This document shows, one piece after another, positions 9,259 to 18,733 of a stretch of 64,000 bases of DNA. Origin of the DNA: UBA11524 sp963590165 (GTDB lineage: Bacteria > Bacillota > Clostridia > Christensenellales > Aristaeellaceae); the NCBI GenBank assembly GCA_963590165.1, contig CAVANO010000043.1, forward strand, positions 3,763-67,762, in the 5' to 3' direction. The notes beneath the pieces were generated by a model that had not been told where the DNA came from, made no database searches, and was given only the letters and a program-made list of their open reading frames with translations. Position 1 is the stretch's first letter. Every line of letters starts with the position of its first letter. Position numbers and translations under genes: made by a program.

Positions 9259-10719
9259 ATGAAAATAACGCGAATGCCGCTGAAGGCACTTTCAGAGGCG
9301 ATGCAGCGGGGTGAGCTGACCTCCTGCAAAATTACTCAGGCATACATTGACCGCATCCATCAGGTGGAAGGCAAGGTGCAGGCTTTTATTTCCCTGAACG
9401 AGGAGCAAGCAATGGAAATGGCGGCACTTTGCGACAAGCAGCGTGCTGCAGGCGAGAAGGTGTCGCCGTTGCACGGCATTCCTGTTGCAGTGAAGGATAA
9501 CATCTGCATCGAGAACGGCAGGACAACCTGTGCCTCGAAGATACTGGAGAATTTCGTGTCTCCTTATTCGGCAACTGTCTGGGAAAAGCTCCGCGCGGCA
9601 GGATGCGTCTTGCTGGGCAAGACGAACCTCGATGAATTTGCCATGGGTTCGTCAACCGAAAACAGCGCTTTTCACCCGACGCACAATCCGCGCAAGTTGA
9701 CATGTGTACCAGGCGGTTCGTCCGGGGGCTCGGCGGCATGCGTTGCAGCGGATGAAGCGCCGTTTGCGCTCGGCAGCGATACGGGCGGATCCATCCGTCA
9801 GCCGGCGGCATTCTGCGGTGTTGTCGGTATGAAGCCGACCTACGGCACGGTCAGCCGGTACGGACTGATTGCGTTCGCCTCATCGCTGGATCAGATTGGT
9901 CCCATGACACGTACGGTGGAGGACAATGCCATGGTGCTTGATGCGATTGTAGGCTACGACAGCCATGATACGACATCCATCAAGCGTGGCTACACTCCCA
10001 TGAACCGTGAAATGAAGGCAGGCGTACAGGGCTTACAGATTGCATTGCCGAAGGAGATGTTCGGTGAAGGACTTGCACCGGAAGTTCGCAAGGCAGTCAT
10101 GAAGGCGGCGCATACGCTGGAAGACCAGGGTGCTGTCATCAAGGAAGTCAGCATTCCGTCACTCAAAGTGGCATTGCCGGCATATTATGTTTTGTCTTCC
10201 GCAGAAGCAAGCTCGAACCTCGCGCGCTTTGACGGTGTGCGCTATGGCCATCGTGCGGCAGAATATGCTGATCTGGAGGAACTGTATCTGAAGAGCAGGA
10301 GCGAAGGCTTCGGTGCGGAGGTTAAGCGGCGCATTTTACTGGGTACCTATACGCTGTCCGCGGGATACTTCGATGCGTACTATAAGAAGGCACTGCAGGT
10401 GCGCACGTTGGTCATCCGAGAACTGAACGAAGTATTCCGGCAGGCGGACTGCATTCTATCGCCTGTTGCACCGACAACGGCTTACAGGCTCGGTGAAAAG
10501 ACCATGTCGCCGCTGGAAATGTATCTCGGCGACGTGAATACGGTGCCGGTCAACATTGCAGGTGTACCGGGCTTGTCGTTGCCGTGCGGGTTGGACAGGG
10601 CTGGTTTGCCGATTGGCGTACAGCTGATTGGTCCTACACTGTCCGAGCCGATGCTGTATCGTGTGGGATACGCGCTGGAAACGGCCTTGGGCGAAATCTG
10701 CGGAGAGGCGGTAATTTGA
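9259..10719 (+). CDS. gatA: Asp-tRNA(Asn)/Glu-tRNA(Gln) amidotransferase subunit A
   Basis: Glutaminase subunit of GatCAB: it hydrolyses glutamine and channels ammonia to GatB. 486 residues, normal length. The amidase-signature catalytic triad is visible: Lys in VAVKDNICI, cis-Ser in GSSGGSAA and the nucleophile Ser in GSDTGGSIRQPAAFCG. The C-terminal half has the expected SPVAPTTAYRLGEK and GVPGLSLPCG segments. AAGGAGG lies 11 bases before ATG 9259; 14 bases separate it from aspS-gatC and one base from gatB, so it is co-transcribed under the T-box. Confidence 0.97.
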   Translation: MKITRMPLKALSEAMQRGELTSCKITQAYIDRIHQVEGKVQAFISLNEEQAMEMAALCDKQRAAGEKVSPLHGIPVAVKDNICIENGRTTCASKILENFVSPYSATVWEKLRAAGCVLLGKTNLDEFAMGSSTENSAFHPTHNPRKLTCVPGGSSGGSAACVAADEAPFALGSDTGGSIRQPAAFCGVVGMKPTYGTVSRYGLIAFASSLDQIGPMTRTVEDNAMVLDAIVGYDSHDTTSIKRGYTPMNREMKAGVQGLQIALPKEMFGEGLAPEVRKAVMKAAHTLEDQGAVIKEVSIPSLKVALPAYYVLSSAEASSNLARFDGVRYGHRAAEYADLEELYLKSRSEGFGAEVKRRILLGTYTLSAGYFDAYYKKALQVRTLVIRELNEVFRQADCILSPVAPTTAYRLGEKTMSPLEMYLGDVNTVPVNIAGVPGLSLPCGLDRAGLPIGVQLIGPTLSEPMLYRVGYALETALGEICGEAVI

Positions 10720-10720
10720 T

Positions 10721-12157
10721 ATGGCATGGAAGATGATAGATGGCTACGAAATGGTCATCGGTCTGGAGGTTCATGTTGAGCTGAAGACGAAGACCAAAAT
10801 TTTCTGCTCCTGTCCGACGACGTTTGGTGCAGCGCCGAATACGCAGTGCTGCCCGGTGTGCATGGGCTTTCCCGGTACGCTGCCAATGCTGAATCAGCAG
10901 GTGGTGCATTACGCGGTACTGGCTGGCTTGGCGACATCCTGCACGATTGCGCACTACTCCAAGCAGGATCGCAAGAATTACTTCTATCCCGACCTGCCCA
11001 AGGCTTATCAAATCAGCCAGTATGACCTGCCGCTGTGCATCGGCGGTCATCTGATGATTGAAACGGAGGACGGCGAGAAAAGCATCGGCATCACGCGCAT
11101 TCACATCGAGGAGGATGCCGGAAAGCTTGTGCATGACCCGGAAAAAGGAACACTGATTGACTGCAACCGCTGCGGCGTTCCGCTGATTGAAATTGTGTCC
11201 GAGCCGGATATCCGTACGCCGCAGGAGGCGGTATCATATCTGCGCAAGCTCAAGGCAGTTATTGAGTATACCGGCGTGAGTGACTGCCGGATGCAGGAAG
11301 GCTCGTTGCGTTGTGACGTCAATCTATCCGTCCATAAGCAAGGCGAACCGTTCGGGACGCGAACTGAGATGAAGAATTTGAACTCCTTCACGTCTGTTCA
11401 GCGTGCGATTGAGGAGGAATACCGCCGTCAGGTGGAGGCAGTGAAGGCTGGCGAAAAGATTATGCAGGAAACGCGCCGCTTCGACCAGAACACCGGTAAA
11501 ACATCGTCGATGCGACGCAAGGAAAACGCGAATGACTACCGTTATTTCCCTGACCCGGATTTGGCGCCGATTGTGCTGACGGATGCACAGATTGAAGCGT
11601 GGAGCAGGGAGTTGCCGCAACTGCCGGATGCGCGCAAGGCAGTCTACATGAAACAGTACGGATTGACTGCATACGCGGCGGAACAACTTGTGTCCAGCAA
11701 GTATCTTGCGGATTACTTCGAGGCGGCGGCACAGTCCACCGATGCGGTCAAGATGGTTGCAAACCTGATGATTACCGAGGTATTCCGTCTGCTCGACGGC
11801 GAGGACGGCACGATTCCGCTTTCTCCTGCCTCACTGGCAAAAATTGCCGATATGACGGAAAGCCAGGTTATCAGCGTTGGCACGGCACGCAAGACGATTA
11901 CTGCGCTGTGGAGTCAGCCGGAAGATCCGGAAAATTATGTGACGCGCATGGGACTTAAGCAGCTCAGCGATGAAACGCAGCTGATGACGTATGTCCGTCA
12001 GGCAATTGATAAGCATCCGGAGATGGTGGCAGGCTACCGCAAGGGCAAGCTGACACTCAAAAATGCGCTGATGGGTGCGGCAATGGGATTATCCGGCGGC
12101 AAGGCGAATCCGGTCGTGCTGCAGAAGCTGATGGATCAGGCACTCGACGAAGAATAA
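10721..12157 (+). CDS. gatB: Asp-tRNA(Asn)/Glu-tRNA(Gln) amidotransferase subunit B
   Basis: Kinase/transamidase subunit that activates the misacylated tRNA side chain and adds ammonia. 478 residues. N-terminal signature GLEVHVELKTKTKIFCSC with CPVCMGFPGTLPMLN carries the zinc cysteines; the cradle domain includes QYDLPL and IHIEEDAGKL; the C-terminal YqeY-like tail begins near 330 and ends LMDQALDEE. The ATG follows the gatA stop by a single base. Last gene of the operon, ending at the terminator 12164-12205. Confidence 0.97.
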   Translation: MAWKMIDGYEMVIGLEVHVELKTKTKIFCSCPTTFGAAPNTQCCPVCMGFPGTLPMLNQQVVHYAVLAGLATSCTIAHYSKQDRKNYFYPDLPKAYQISQYDLPLCIGGHLMIETEDGEKSIGITRIHIEEDAGKLVHDPEKGTLIDCNRCGVPLIEIVSEPDIRTPQEAVSYLRKLKAVIEYTGVSDCRMQEGSLRCDVNLSVHKQGEPFGTRTEMKNLNSFTSVQRAIEEEYRRQVEAVKAGEKIMQETRRFDQNTGKTSSMRRKENANDYRYFPDPDLAPIVLTDAQIEAWSRELPQLPDARKAVYMKQYGLTAYAAEQLVSSKYLADYFEAAAQSTDAVKMVANLMITEVFRLLDGEDGTIPLSPASLAKIADMTESQVISVGTARKTITALWSQPEDPENYVTRMGLKQLSDETQLMTYVRQAIDKHPEMVAGYRKGKLTLKNALMGAAMGLSGGKANPVVLQKLMDQALDEE

Positions 12158-12163
12158 AAAAAG

Positions 12164-12205
12164 GCGGTCTGTACCCTCAAAATCAGGGGATACAGACCGC
12201 TTTTT
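12164..12205. terminator. Bidirectional intrinsic terminator between gatB and the convergent zinc-ribbon gene
   Basis: GCGGTCTGTACCCT (12164-12177) pairs with AGGGGATACAGACCGC (12185-12200). A T-run follows on the plus side and an A-run precedes it, giving a T-run for the minus strand too. Confidence 0.92.
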
Positions 12206-12216
12206 AGAGCCTTCGT

Positions 12217-12924
12217 TTAGGGAATAAGCATACGTCCGCAGCTTTCACACTCGACAATTTCGCCGTTTGCGCTGTTAATGCGGCTGAGCACGGCGGATGG
12301 GAGCGACATGTTGCAGCCGCTGCACTGGTTGTTAATCAGCCGGGCAAGCGGCGGCTTAATCCGTTTCTTGATTTCCTGATACCGCGCGAGCAGCTCGGTC
12401 GAAATCCCTTCCGCTTTCTTTTCTGCAACGCTCTTCTGCGCCTTGAGCGCGGCCTCCTTCTGGGGTGCTTCGCTCTCATATTGTTTCTTGAGCTGATCGA
12501 ATTCTGTCTTGATGTTGACGGCTTCGATGCGCAGCGACCGTTCCTTCTGGTCGCATTCGGCGGTTTCCTTCGTCATCCGCTTCATCTCCTGCTCATAGCT
12601 GGTGATGGTCTGCTGGAAGCGGGTAACCTCGCTCAGAAGCGCCTTTGTATCATCGAGCGTTGCCGGAGGATTTTGCTCGAAGCGAGTCTGCAGAGTGTGC
12701 AGCTGATCCTCGCAGCGGCCGATGGCATCGCGGATGGCATCCTTGCGGTCAGCAAGCATGGACACTTGCTCTTCAATCTGCTTGTATTGCTTCTGCTTGT
12801 TGTTGAACTGCGTGCGGCAGGTATTCATCTTCTGACGGATAGGACTGCGGCTCAACTCCTGCTCCAGCTTGTCAGCCTTGCGATCTTCCTGCTGATATTC
12901 CCATAACATAGCGAGCTGGTTCAT
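12217..12924 (-). CDS. Coiled-coil protein with C-terminal C4 zinc ribbon
   Basis: 235 residues from ATG 12924, set by AAGGAGG 6 bases upstream. Residues about 10-170 are almost continuous charged heptad-like coiled coil. The last 50 hold the C-x2-C...C-x2-C ribbon CSGCNMSLP...VECESCGRML (zf-RING_7/CT398-like family). Members are widespread in bacteria, often next to nif3-like genes as here, and are suspected to act in nucleic-acid or translation-related complexes, but no function is established. Last gene of the dgt-dnaG-rpoD-trmK-nif3 run. Confidence 0.8.
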   Translation of the reverse strand: MNQLAMLWEYQQEDRKADKLEQELSRSPIRQKMNTCRTQFNNKQKQYKQIEEQVSMLADRKDAIRDAIGRCEDQLHTLQTRFEQNPPATLDDTKALLSEVTRFQQTITSYEQEMKRMTKETAECDQKERSLRIEAVNIKTEFDQLKKQYESEAPQKEAALKAQKSVAEKKAEGISTELLARYQEIKKRIKPPLARLINNQCSGCNMSLPSAVLSRINSANGEIVECESCGRMLIP

Positions 12925-12966
12925 AGCGACCTCCTTGATTGGCAGCGTGTCTGACGGCACGGATCA

Positions 12967-13725
12967 TCATTCATAGGCCTTCCGTTCAGAGCACGAAAGG
13001 CGCACTTTCCATTGTACTATATCCGGCGAATTTTGTAAAGTATGCATGAGGGCAAAAACTCCCGGATTTTCGGTTGCAAAATGACCTGCCTCGAACATCA
13101 CGACATGGTGCGCGGAAGCGTCGAGTGCCACATGGTGCTTCACCTCGCCAGTGATGTACCCGTCTGCTTTCATATCGTAGGCGCCTCGCCACTCGTCGCA
13201 GCCGCCGCCGGTGCACAGACCGATCCGATGGAGCAGGGCTTGATGATTGCCCATGATGCGCACGCTGTCGCCTAACTGACGCTCGGCAAAGGCAGCGAAA
13301 TCCACTGCCGTCATGGGCGATGGCAGATCACCAACGCGCAGAAAACCTTCGCCGCTCACGTTTTGCAGCTTGAGCAGCTTTGCCAGCGTGTCATTCATGC
13401 CGCCGGGGGCCTGGTCGAAATTCGTGTGGGCGGCAATGAAAGAAATGTTGCTACGGATGAGTCGGAGCAGCAGATGACCTTCGTAGTCGGTCTCGAGCAG
13501 GCGCTTCCGTGCAGAGAACATCAGCGGATGGTGCGTGACGATCAGGTTGGCCTGCTGCGCAATGGCATCATCAATCACCCGGTCGGTCACATCCAACGCG
13601 AAATGAATGCCGGTAATCTCTTGCTGAGGGTCACCTACGAGCAGACCGGCGTTGTCGAAATCTGCCTGCGTATCAAACGGTGCGATTTTGTCAATCAGGT
13701 TATACACGTCCTGTACGGTCATCAT
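12967..13725 (-). CDS. Nif3-like dinuclear metal centre protein (GTP cyclohydrolase 1 type 2 family)
   Basis: 252 residues, the short form without the inserted PII-like domain. Metal-binding motifs of the family are visible: IVTHHPLMFSA, AAHTNFDQAPGGMNDTLA, and the late DGYITGEVKHH...EAGHFATE. The family makes a hexameric toroid with two metals per subunit; the cellular substrate is unsettled. The start ATGATGA overlaps the trmK stop by four bases, the usual Firmicutes trmK-nif3 coupling. Confidence 0.9.
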   Translation of the reverse strand: MMTVQDVYNLIDKIAPFDTQADFDNAGLLVGDPQQEITGIHFALDVTDRVIDDAIAQQANLIVTHHPLMFSARKRLLETDYEGHLLLRLIRSNISFIAAHTNFDQAPGGMNDTLAKLLKLQNVSGEGFLRVGDLPSPMTAVDFAAFAERQLGDSVRIMGNHQALLHRIGLCTGGGCDEWRGAYDMKADGYITGEVKHHVALDASAHHVVMFEAGHFATENPGVFALMHTLQNSPDIVQWKVRLSCSERKAYE

Positions 13726-14414
13726 GCGTTGCCCTCCAATGCGTCTAATTTGTGCTGATAATAGGTAAAGTCGGCGGTGATAGCAGCTCGCAGTGCTTCG
13801 ACATTGCCTGAAGCGGATTTCAGACCGGAAAGGCGATCTGCCATGACTTTCATTCGGAAGCGGCAGTAAGCGCGGAGCAGATCGGCATCATTCTGCTGCC
13901 AGAGCAGCTTGCCATATTGGATGCCTTCATCTTGCCAGCGTGATTCATGACCGGGCTCGGCACGCCAGAAGATGTAGAATCGTCCGTCTGCGTGGCAAAG
14001 ACGTTCCTGCGTGATGTGGTAGTCAATGTCTTCGAACGTTTGCCGGACAAGCGGCTGTTCTGTATGCGAGGAAATGACCAGCACAGCACCGGACAGCTTA
14101 TCCTGTCCGCGAAGGAGGATACTGCGAATCGTTTCACCGCCCATACCCATGATGGAGACACAGCCGCACGGTTCGCTGATTGCATCAAGACCATCCGAAA
14201 GGCAAAGCTGTGCACGGTCTGCCAGATGATGGCGCTCGATGTTGTCTCGTGCGTGCGAGAGTGCTTTCGGACTGATGTCGATCAGCAGCATCCGTTCACA
14301 AATGTGCTGATGCAGCAGATGGCAGGGGAGCAGCGCGTGATCCGTCCCGATGTCCGCACCAAGCGTACACGGCTCATAGAGCATTGCTGCGAGCAATAGT
14401 CGTTCGTCTAACAT
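13722..14414 (-). CDS. trmK: tRNA (adenine(22)-N1)-methyltransferase
   Basis: Methylates N1 of A22 in tRNA using SAM. 230 residues. The Rossmann SAM site is GADIGTDHALLPCHLL (about 18-33), followed by MLLIDISPKALSHA, and the family motif SIMGMGGETI (near 88-97) takes the place of the usual NPPY. The helical C-terminal part has HKLDALEG near its end. It follows the rpoD gene and overlaps nif3, matching the conserved dnaG-rpoD-trmK-nif3 order. Confidence 0.93.
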   Translation of the reverse strand: MLDERLLLAAMLYEPCTLGADIGTDHALLPCHLLHQHICERMLLIDISPKALSHARDNIERHHLADRAQLCLSDGLDAISEPCGCVSIMGMGGETIRSILLRGQDKLSGAVLVISSHTEQPLVRQTFEDIDYHITQERLCHADGRFYIFWRAEPGHESRWQDEGIQYGKLLWQQNDADLLRAYCRFRMKVMADRLSGLKSASGNVEALRAAITADFTYYQHKLDALEGNA

Positions 14415-14430
14415 GCATCCTCCAACAGAA

Positions 14431-14462
14431 CGGGCTCTGCCGGAGTTGCCCAGACAGAGCCG
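14431..14462 (-). terminator. Hairpin between rpoD and trmK (weak terminator or processing site)
   Basis: Minus strand CGGCTCTG...CAGAGCCCG with a 15-base loop. The following T content is poor (TTCTGTT), so full termination is doubtful. Confidence 0.45.
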
Positions 14463-14471
14463 TTTTCAGTC

Positions 14472-15575
14472 TTATTCGCTGTAATAATCACGGAGCTTCT
14501 TTGCGCGAGTGGGATGGCGGATTTTGCGCAGTGCCTTGGCTTCAATCTGCCGGATGCGCTCACGCGTGACGTTGAACTCCTTGCCGACCTCCTCCAGCGT
14601 GCGCTGCTGACCGTCATCAAGACCGAAGCGAAGGCGGATTACCTTTTCCTCGCGCGGCGTCAGCGTATGAAGCACCTCCTGCAGCTGTTCCTTCATCATG
14701 CTCATGGAGGCAGCTTCGGCAGGAGCAGGCGCATTTTCATCCTCGATGAAGTCGCCTAAATGGCTGTCCTCCTCTTCACCGATCGGCGTTTCCAACGAAA
14801 CAGGCTCCTGTGCAATTTTGATAATTTCACGCACCTTTGCCTCGCTGATGCCCATCTCCTTTGCCACCTCAGCTGGCGTTGGGTCACGTCCAAGCTCCTG
14901 CGCAAGTTGGCGGTTGACGCGGATCAGCTTGTTGATTGTTTCGACCATGTGGACAGGAATGCGAATGGTGCGCGCCTGATCCGCGATGGCTCGGGTGATT
15001 GCCTGACGAATCCACCAAGTGGCGTAGGTGGAGAATTTGAAGCCTTTTCTGTAGTCGAATTTTTCAACGGCCTTAATCAATCCAAGGTTGCCTTCCTGAA
15101 TCAAGTCAAGGAACTGCATGCCGCGTCCGACATAGCGCTTCGCAATCGAAACGACAAGGCGCAGGTTTGCTTCGCTGAGCTTTTGTTTTGCTGCTGCCTG
15201 TTCCTCAGGCGTACCATCAGCAAGCTGCTTGGCGAGTGCAATTTCTTCCTCGGAGGTCAGAAGCGGATATTTGCCGATTTCCTTCAAGTACATTCGGACA
15301 GGGTCGTCGGCGCTGACACTTTCGGGTACGGACAGATCACTGGTATCAACGGGCTCCTCTTCCTGCGCAGAGGATGAGCCGGGTATACCGTCTTCGCTGA
15401 TCACCTCGACGCCGAGCGCGTCCAGATGATCAAGCACCTTCTCGAGCTGATCCGGTTCAATGTACAAATCCATCAGACGGTCAATAACTTCTTTATAAGT
15501 GATGGTGCCCTTCTTTTTTCCGTATTCGTAAAGATCGTCGAGCCGTTTTTGGCGGTTGTCAGGAATTTGTGTCAA
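14472..15575 (-). CDS. rpoD: RNA polymerase primary sigma factor RpoD, paralogue 1
   Basis: 367 residues. Order of regions: sigma 1.1-like start (LDDLYEYGKKKGTITYKEV), region 1.2 DPVRMYLKEIGKYPLLT, 2.1-2.4 with NLRLVVSIAKRYVGRGMQFLDLIQEGN and FSTYATWWIRQAITRAI, region 3, and 4.2 RTLEEVGKEFNVTRERIRQIEAKALRKIRHP. All primary-sigma landmarks are present. It starts with TTG at 15575: AAAAGGAG lies 10 bases upstream, and the only nearby ATG is out of frame and closes after seven codons. It sits directly after a second, very similar sigma gene (15608-16723), with 32 bases between them. Confidence 0.95.
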   Translation of the reverse strand: MTQIPDNRQKRLDDLYEYGKKKGTITYKEVIDRLMDLYIEPDQLEKVLDHLDALGVEVISEDGIPGSSSAQEEEPVDTSDLSVPESVSADDPVRMYLKEIGKYPLLTSEEEIALAKQLADGTPEEQAAAKQKLSEANLRLVVSIAKRYVGRGMQFLDLIQEGNLGLIKAVEKFDYRKGFKFSTYATWWIRQAITRAIADQARTIRIPVHMVETINKLIRVNRQLAQELGRDPTPAEVAKEMGISEAKVREIIKIAQEPVSLETPIGEEEDSHLGDFIEDENAPAPAEAASMSMMKEQLQEVLHTLTPREEKVIRLRFGLDDGQQRTLEEVGKEFNVTRERIRQIEAKALRKIRHPTRAKKLRDYYSE

Positions 15576-15607
15576 GTGGCATCCACTCCTTTTCAGGCCC
15601 CTGATGG

Positions 15608-16723
15608 TCAGTCCATGTAGTCAACCAGATTCTTCGATAGATTTGGACGCTTGATTTTCCGAAGTGCCTTCACCTCAATTTGACGAATTCTTTCGCGAGT
15701 CACGTTAAATGCCTTGCCGACCTCTTCCAGCGTGCGGGACTGACCGTCATCGAGCCCGTAGCGCATGCGGATGACCTGCTCCTCACGCGGCGTCAGCATA
15801 TGCAGGACATCGGAGAGCGTCTCCTTCATCATGCTTTCAGCGACCTGCTGAGAGGGCGGTGGTGTCTTGTCATCCTCGAGGAAATCACCGAGGTGGCTGT
15901 CCTCTTCCTCACCAATTGGGGATTCCAGCGAAACTGGTTCCTGCGCGATTTTGATGATCTCCTGTACCTTACTGACGCTGATGCCCAGTTCCTTAGCGAC
16001 CTCTTCCGGATGCGGCTCACGACCGAGTTTTTGCTGAAGCTGGCGGTTGACGCGGACAATTCGGTTGATGGTCTCGACCATGTGGACGGGGATGCGGATG
16101 GTGCGCGCTTGGTCAGCGATGGAGCGAGTGATGGCTTGGCGAATCCACCAGGTTGCATAGGTGGAAAACTTGAAGCCTTTCGTGTAGTCGAACTTGTCAA
16201 CGGCCTTGAGTAGACCAAGGTTGCCTTCCTGAATCAGGTCGAGCAGGCTCATCGAGTTTTTGCTGCGCCCGACATATTTCTTTGCGATGGAAACGACAAG
16301 ACGGAGGTTTGCCTCGCTCAGCTTATGCTTGGCGGCATCGCGTACGGCAGGATCATCGCTTTCAAGCTGCATAGCGACCGCCTTTTCCTCTTCGGTCGTC
16401 AGCAGGGGAATTCTGCCGATTTCCTTCAGGTACATGCGGACTGGATCATCTGCGGAAACGACATCGGCTTCGCTGAAGTCGTCGTTCATTGACGTGTCCG
16501 GCACTTCGGCATCCTGTGCGTCCGCGTCCGGAATTTCACTGGCATCGACCACCGTGACGTTCATGCTTTCCAGACGATTCAGTACATTTTCCATCTGGTC
16601 GGCATCGATATAGACGTTTGCCAGACGATCTGTGACCTCCTGATAGGTGATGGTTCCTTTGCTTTTTGCATATTCATAGAGTTCGTCAAGCGTTGATGGA
16701 CGATCGTTTTCTGAAAGTGTCAA
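15608..16723 (-). CDS. RpoD-type sigma factor, paralogue 2 (tandem with rpoD)
   Basis: 371 residues from TTG 16723, chosen because AAGGAG lies 8 bases upstream and the resulting N-terminus (LTLSENDRPSTLDELYEY) matches paralogue 1; the longer frame to 16807 overlaps the intergenic region. It has all sigma-70 regions: VRMYLKEIGRIPLLT, LSLLDLIQEGNLG (with a short SKNSM insertion), FSTYATWWIRQAITRSIADQ and RTLEEVGKAFNVTRERIRQIEVKALRKIKRP. Region 4.2 recognition residues look the same as in paralogue 1, so the two probably see similar promoters. Which one is the housekeeping factor cannot be told. Confidence 0.93.
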   Translation of the reverse strand: MTLSENDRPSTLDELYEYAKSKGTITYQEVTDRLANVYIDADQMENVLNRLESMNVTVVDASEIPDADAQDAEVPDTSMNDDFSEADVVSADDPVRMYLKEIGRIPLLTTEEEKAVAMQLESDDPAVRDAAKHKLSEANLRLVVSIAKKYVGRSKNSMSLLDLIQEGNLGLLKAVDKFDYTKGFKFSTYATWWIRQAITRSIADQARTIRIPVHMVETINRIVRVNRQLQQKLGREPHPEEVAKELGISVSKVQEIIKIAQEPVSLESPIGEEEDSHLGDFLEDDKTPPPSQQVAESMMKETLSDVLHMLTPREEQVIRMRYGLDDGQSRTLEEVGKAFNVTRERIRQIEVKALRKIKRPNLSKNLVDYMD

Positions 16724-16808
16724 ATGTCTCTCTCCTTCTTGCGAAACAGCCGGAGCAAAATCCGGTTTGCGACTAAACAAGCTTGTTATTATGCCGCAAC
16801 ACAGCAAA

Positions 16809-18599
16809 TTACTTTAAGCGGCTCATAATAGCGAGCAATTCCTGTGCCTGCTTGAGCGCACTGCTCTTTTCCTCGCCTGAAAGCGTCTTGATGCGGTTCA
16901 TGATATCGTCATATTGCATTTTAGCGCGCTTCCTGCGCATTTTTGTCAGGCAGTCCTGCGCCATCTGGATGACTTGATCGGTGCTTTCACTGCCTGTATC
17001 CATCAACAGACGGCTGACGCGCGTCCGGATGACCTCATCAGTTTGATTTTCCACAAGCGATGCGGCGGAAACGCCCGATGACAGCTGCTCGAACAGCTCA
17101 TGCAGGAGCGGATCGCGGAAGTCATCTGCGTGGACGATACCGTCAGGCAGACGACCTGCAGCAGCAAGTGAAAGCAGCAGTTCTTCTGCTCGAACATCCT
17201 CATCTGCGGCTTCCTGCGGCTGATTAAGCGCTGGAGAAGGCGGACGTGCAGCACGCGGCTGCGCAGGCATTGCAGCATCTGTCGGCTTGGCAGGAACCGT
17301 ACCGATCTGTGCCATTAGCACCTCTTTGCTGAAACCGGTCTGCACGGTCAGCTCCTGCAGGGCATTTTCCATATCGACCGGCTCTAAGCGACGGAGCACC
17401 TGAGCGCATGCCTTAGCGTACGCTGTGCGTCCGTCCTGCGTGGAAAGGTCATGCTCTGCACGAAAGCGGCGCATCCGGTATTCGTGCGGCTTGAGTGCCG
17501 GCAGATGATCGAAGCCTTCCTTGCCGCTCGCGCGGATGAACTCATCAGGATCCTGCCCGTCCGGAAAATCAAGGACGCGCGCGGGAATGCCTTCCGCCTC
17601 CAGAATATCCAAACCGCGCAGGATGGCATGCTGACCGGCACTGTCACCGTCATAGGACAAATAGACAGTCGGTGCGAAACGCTTGAGAAGCCTTGCCTGC
17701 TCGTTGGTCAGTGCGGTGCCGAGCGTTGCGCATACGCCGACAACGCCGAATTGCACCAGCGAAACAACGTCCATGTAGCCTTCCACCAGCACAACACGCT
17801 CCAAATGGTGCTCCTTGCGCAGAAGGTTGGCTGCATAAACGCCGAGACGCTTGTTGAAAATGGGCGTATCAGAGGTGTTCAGGTACTTCGGCTGAATGTT
17901 CTCGATGGCACGTCCGCCGAATGCCAGCACATTGCCATACTGGTCGATGATGGGGAAAATAGCGCGGTTGCGGAACATATCAAACGCGCGCTCCGGCTTG
18001 GCAGGATGATCCTCCGTGGCTGGCTCGGCAGGCTTGATGACTGTCAGCCCAACCAGACGGAGCTCATCAAGAGTATACCCCTTCTGCTGCATCGCCCTTG
18101 TCAGGCTGTCCCAGCTGTTCGGCGCGGCACCAAGCCCAAATTTGCGGATGACACTGTCAGAAACGCCACGGCGCTTCAAATAGTCCAGCATCGGCTGACC
18201 GGCTGGTGTAAAGAGTGTGTCATAGAAGAAATGCGCTGCATCCCGGTTACATTGCAGCAATCGCTCGCGCTGCGACTGCCGCCGCTGATAATCCGGGTCG
18301 GCTTCCATTTGCGGCAAGGGCATATGAAGCTGGTCAGCCAGATATTTGACGGCATCCTGAAAGGAAAGATGCTCAATCTCCATGATGAAGTGGATGACCG
18401 TGCCGCCTGCTTTGCAGCCGAAGCAATAGAACAGTTGCTTTTCGGCATCAACAGAGAATGATGCCGTCTTTTCACCGTGGAAGGGACAAAGTCCCCAATA
18501 TTTGCGCCCGTTGCGTTTGAGCTGGACGTATTGTCCGATGATCTGAACGATATCCGCACGGGCACGAAGGTCATCCAGCCATGCTGGTGGAAAACGCAC
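16809..18599 (-). CDS. dnaG: DNA primase
   Basis: Makes RNA primers for replication. 596 residues from GTG 18599 (RFPPAWLDDLRARADIV matches the family start); GAGGAGG lies at proper spacing, whereas the earlier GTG is inside that ribosome site. Zinc finger C38-x2-H41...C59-x2-C62, RNA polymerase core, TOPRIM domain VVLVEGYMDVV...TVYLSYDGDSAG, and a C-terminal DnaB-binding helical region ending EQAQELLAIMSRLK-like. A low-complexity Ala/Pro linker sits near 430-460. It heads the dnaG-rpoD-rpoD part of the operon, a variant of the macromolecular synthesis operon. Confidence 0.97.
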   Translation of the reverse strand: MRFPPAWLDDLRARADIVQIIGQYVQLKRNGRKYWGLCPFHGEKTASFSVDAEKQLFYCFGCKAGGTVIHFIMEIEHLSFQDAVKYLADQLHMPLPQMEADPDYQRRQSQRERLLQCNRDAAHFFYDTLFTPAGQPMLDYLKRRGVSDSVIRKFGLGAAPNSWDSLTRAMQQKGYTLDELRLVGLTVIKPAEPATEDHPAKPERAFDMFRNRAIFPIIDQYGNVLAFGGRAIENIQPKYLNTSDTPIFNKRLGVYAANLLRKEHHLERVVLVEGYMDVVSLVQFGVVGVCATLGTALTNEQARLLKRFAPTVYLSYDGDSAGQHAILRGLDILEAEGIPARVLDFPDGQDPDEFIRASGKEGFDHLPALKPHEYRMRRFRAEHDLSTQDGRTAYAKACAQVLRRLEPVDMENALQELTVQTGFSKEVLMAQIGTVPAKPTDAAMPAQPRAARPPSPALNQPQEAADEDVRAEELLLSLAAAGRLPDGIVHADDFRDPLLHELFEQLSSGVSAASLVENQTDEVIRTRVSRLLMDTGSESTDQVIQMAQDCLTKMRRKRAKMQYDDIMNRIKTLSGEEKSSALKQAQELLAIMSRLK

Positions 18600-18733
18600 G
18601 GAACCGCTCACCTCCTCAAACTAATCACAACGTCTATTTTATTCGCCGCCGAAGTGAATTTTCCTGCCGAATTTCGGAACGTGTTTTGTTGAATCTGCTC
18701 AAAAATCGCAGGAAATCAACGTACAGGAAAATT

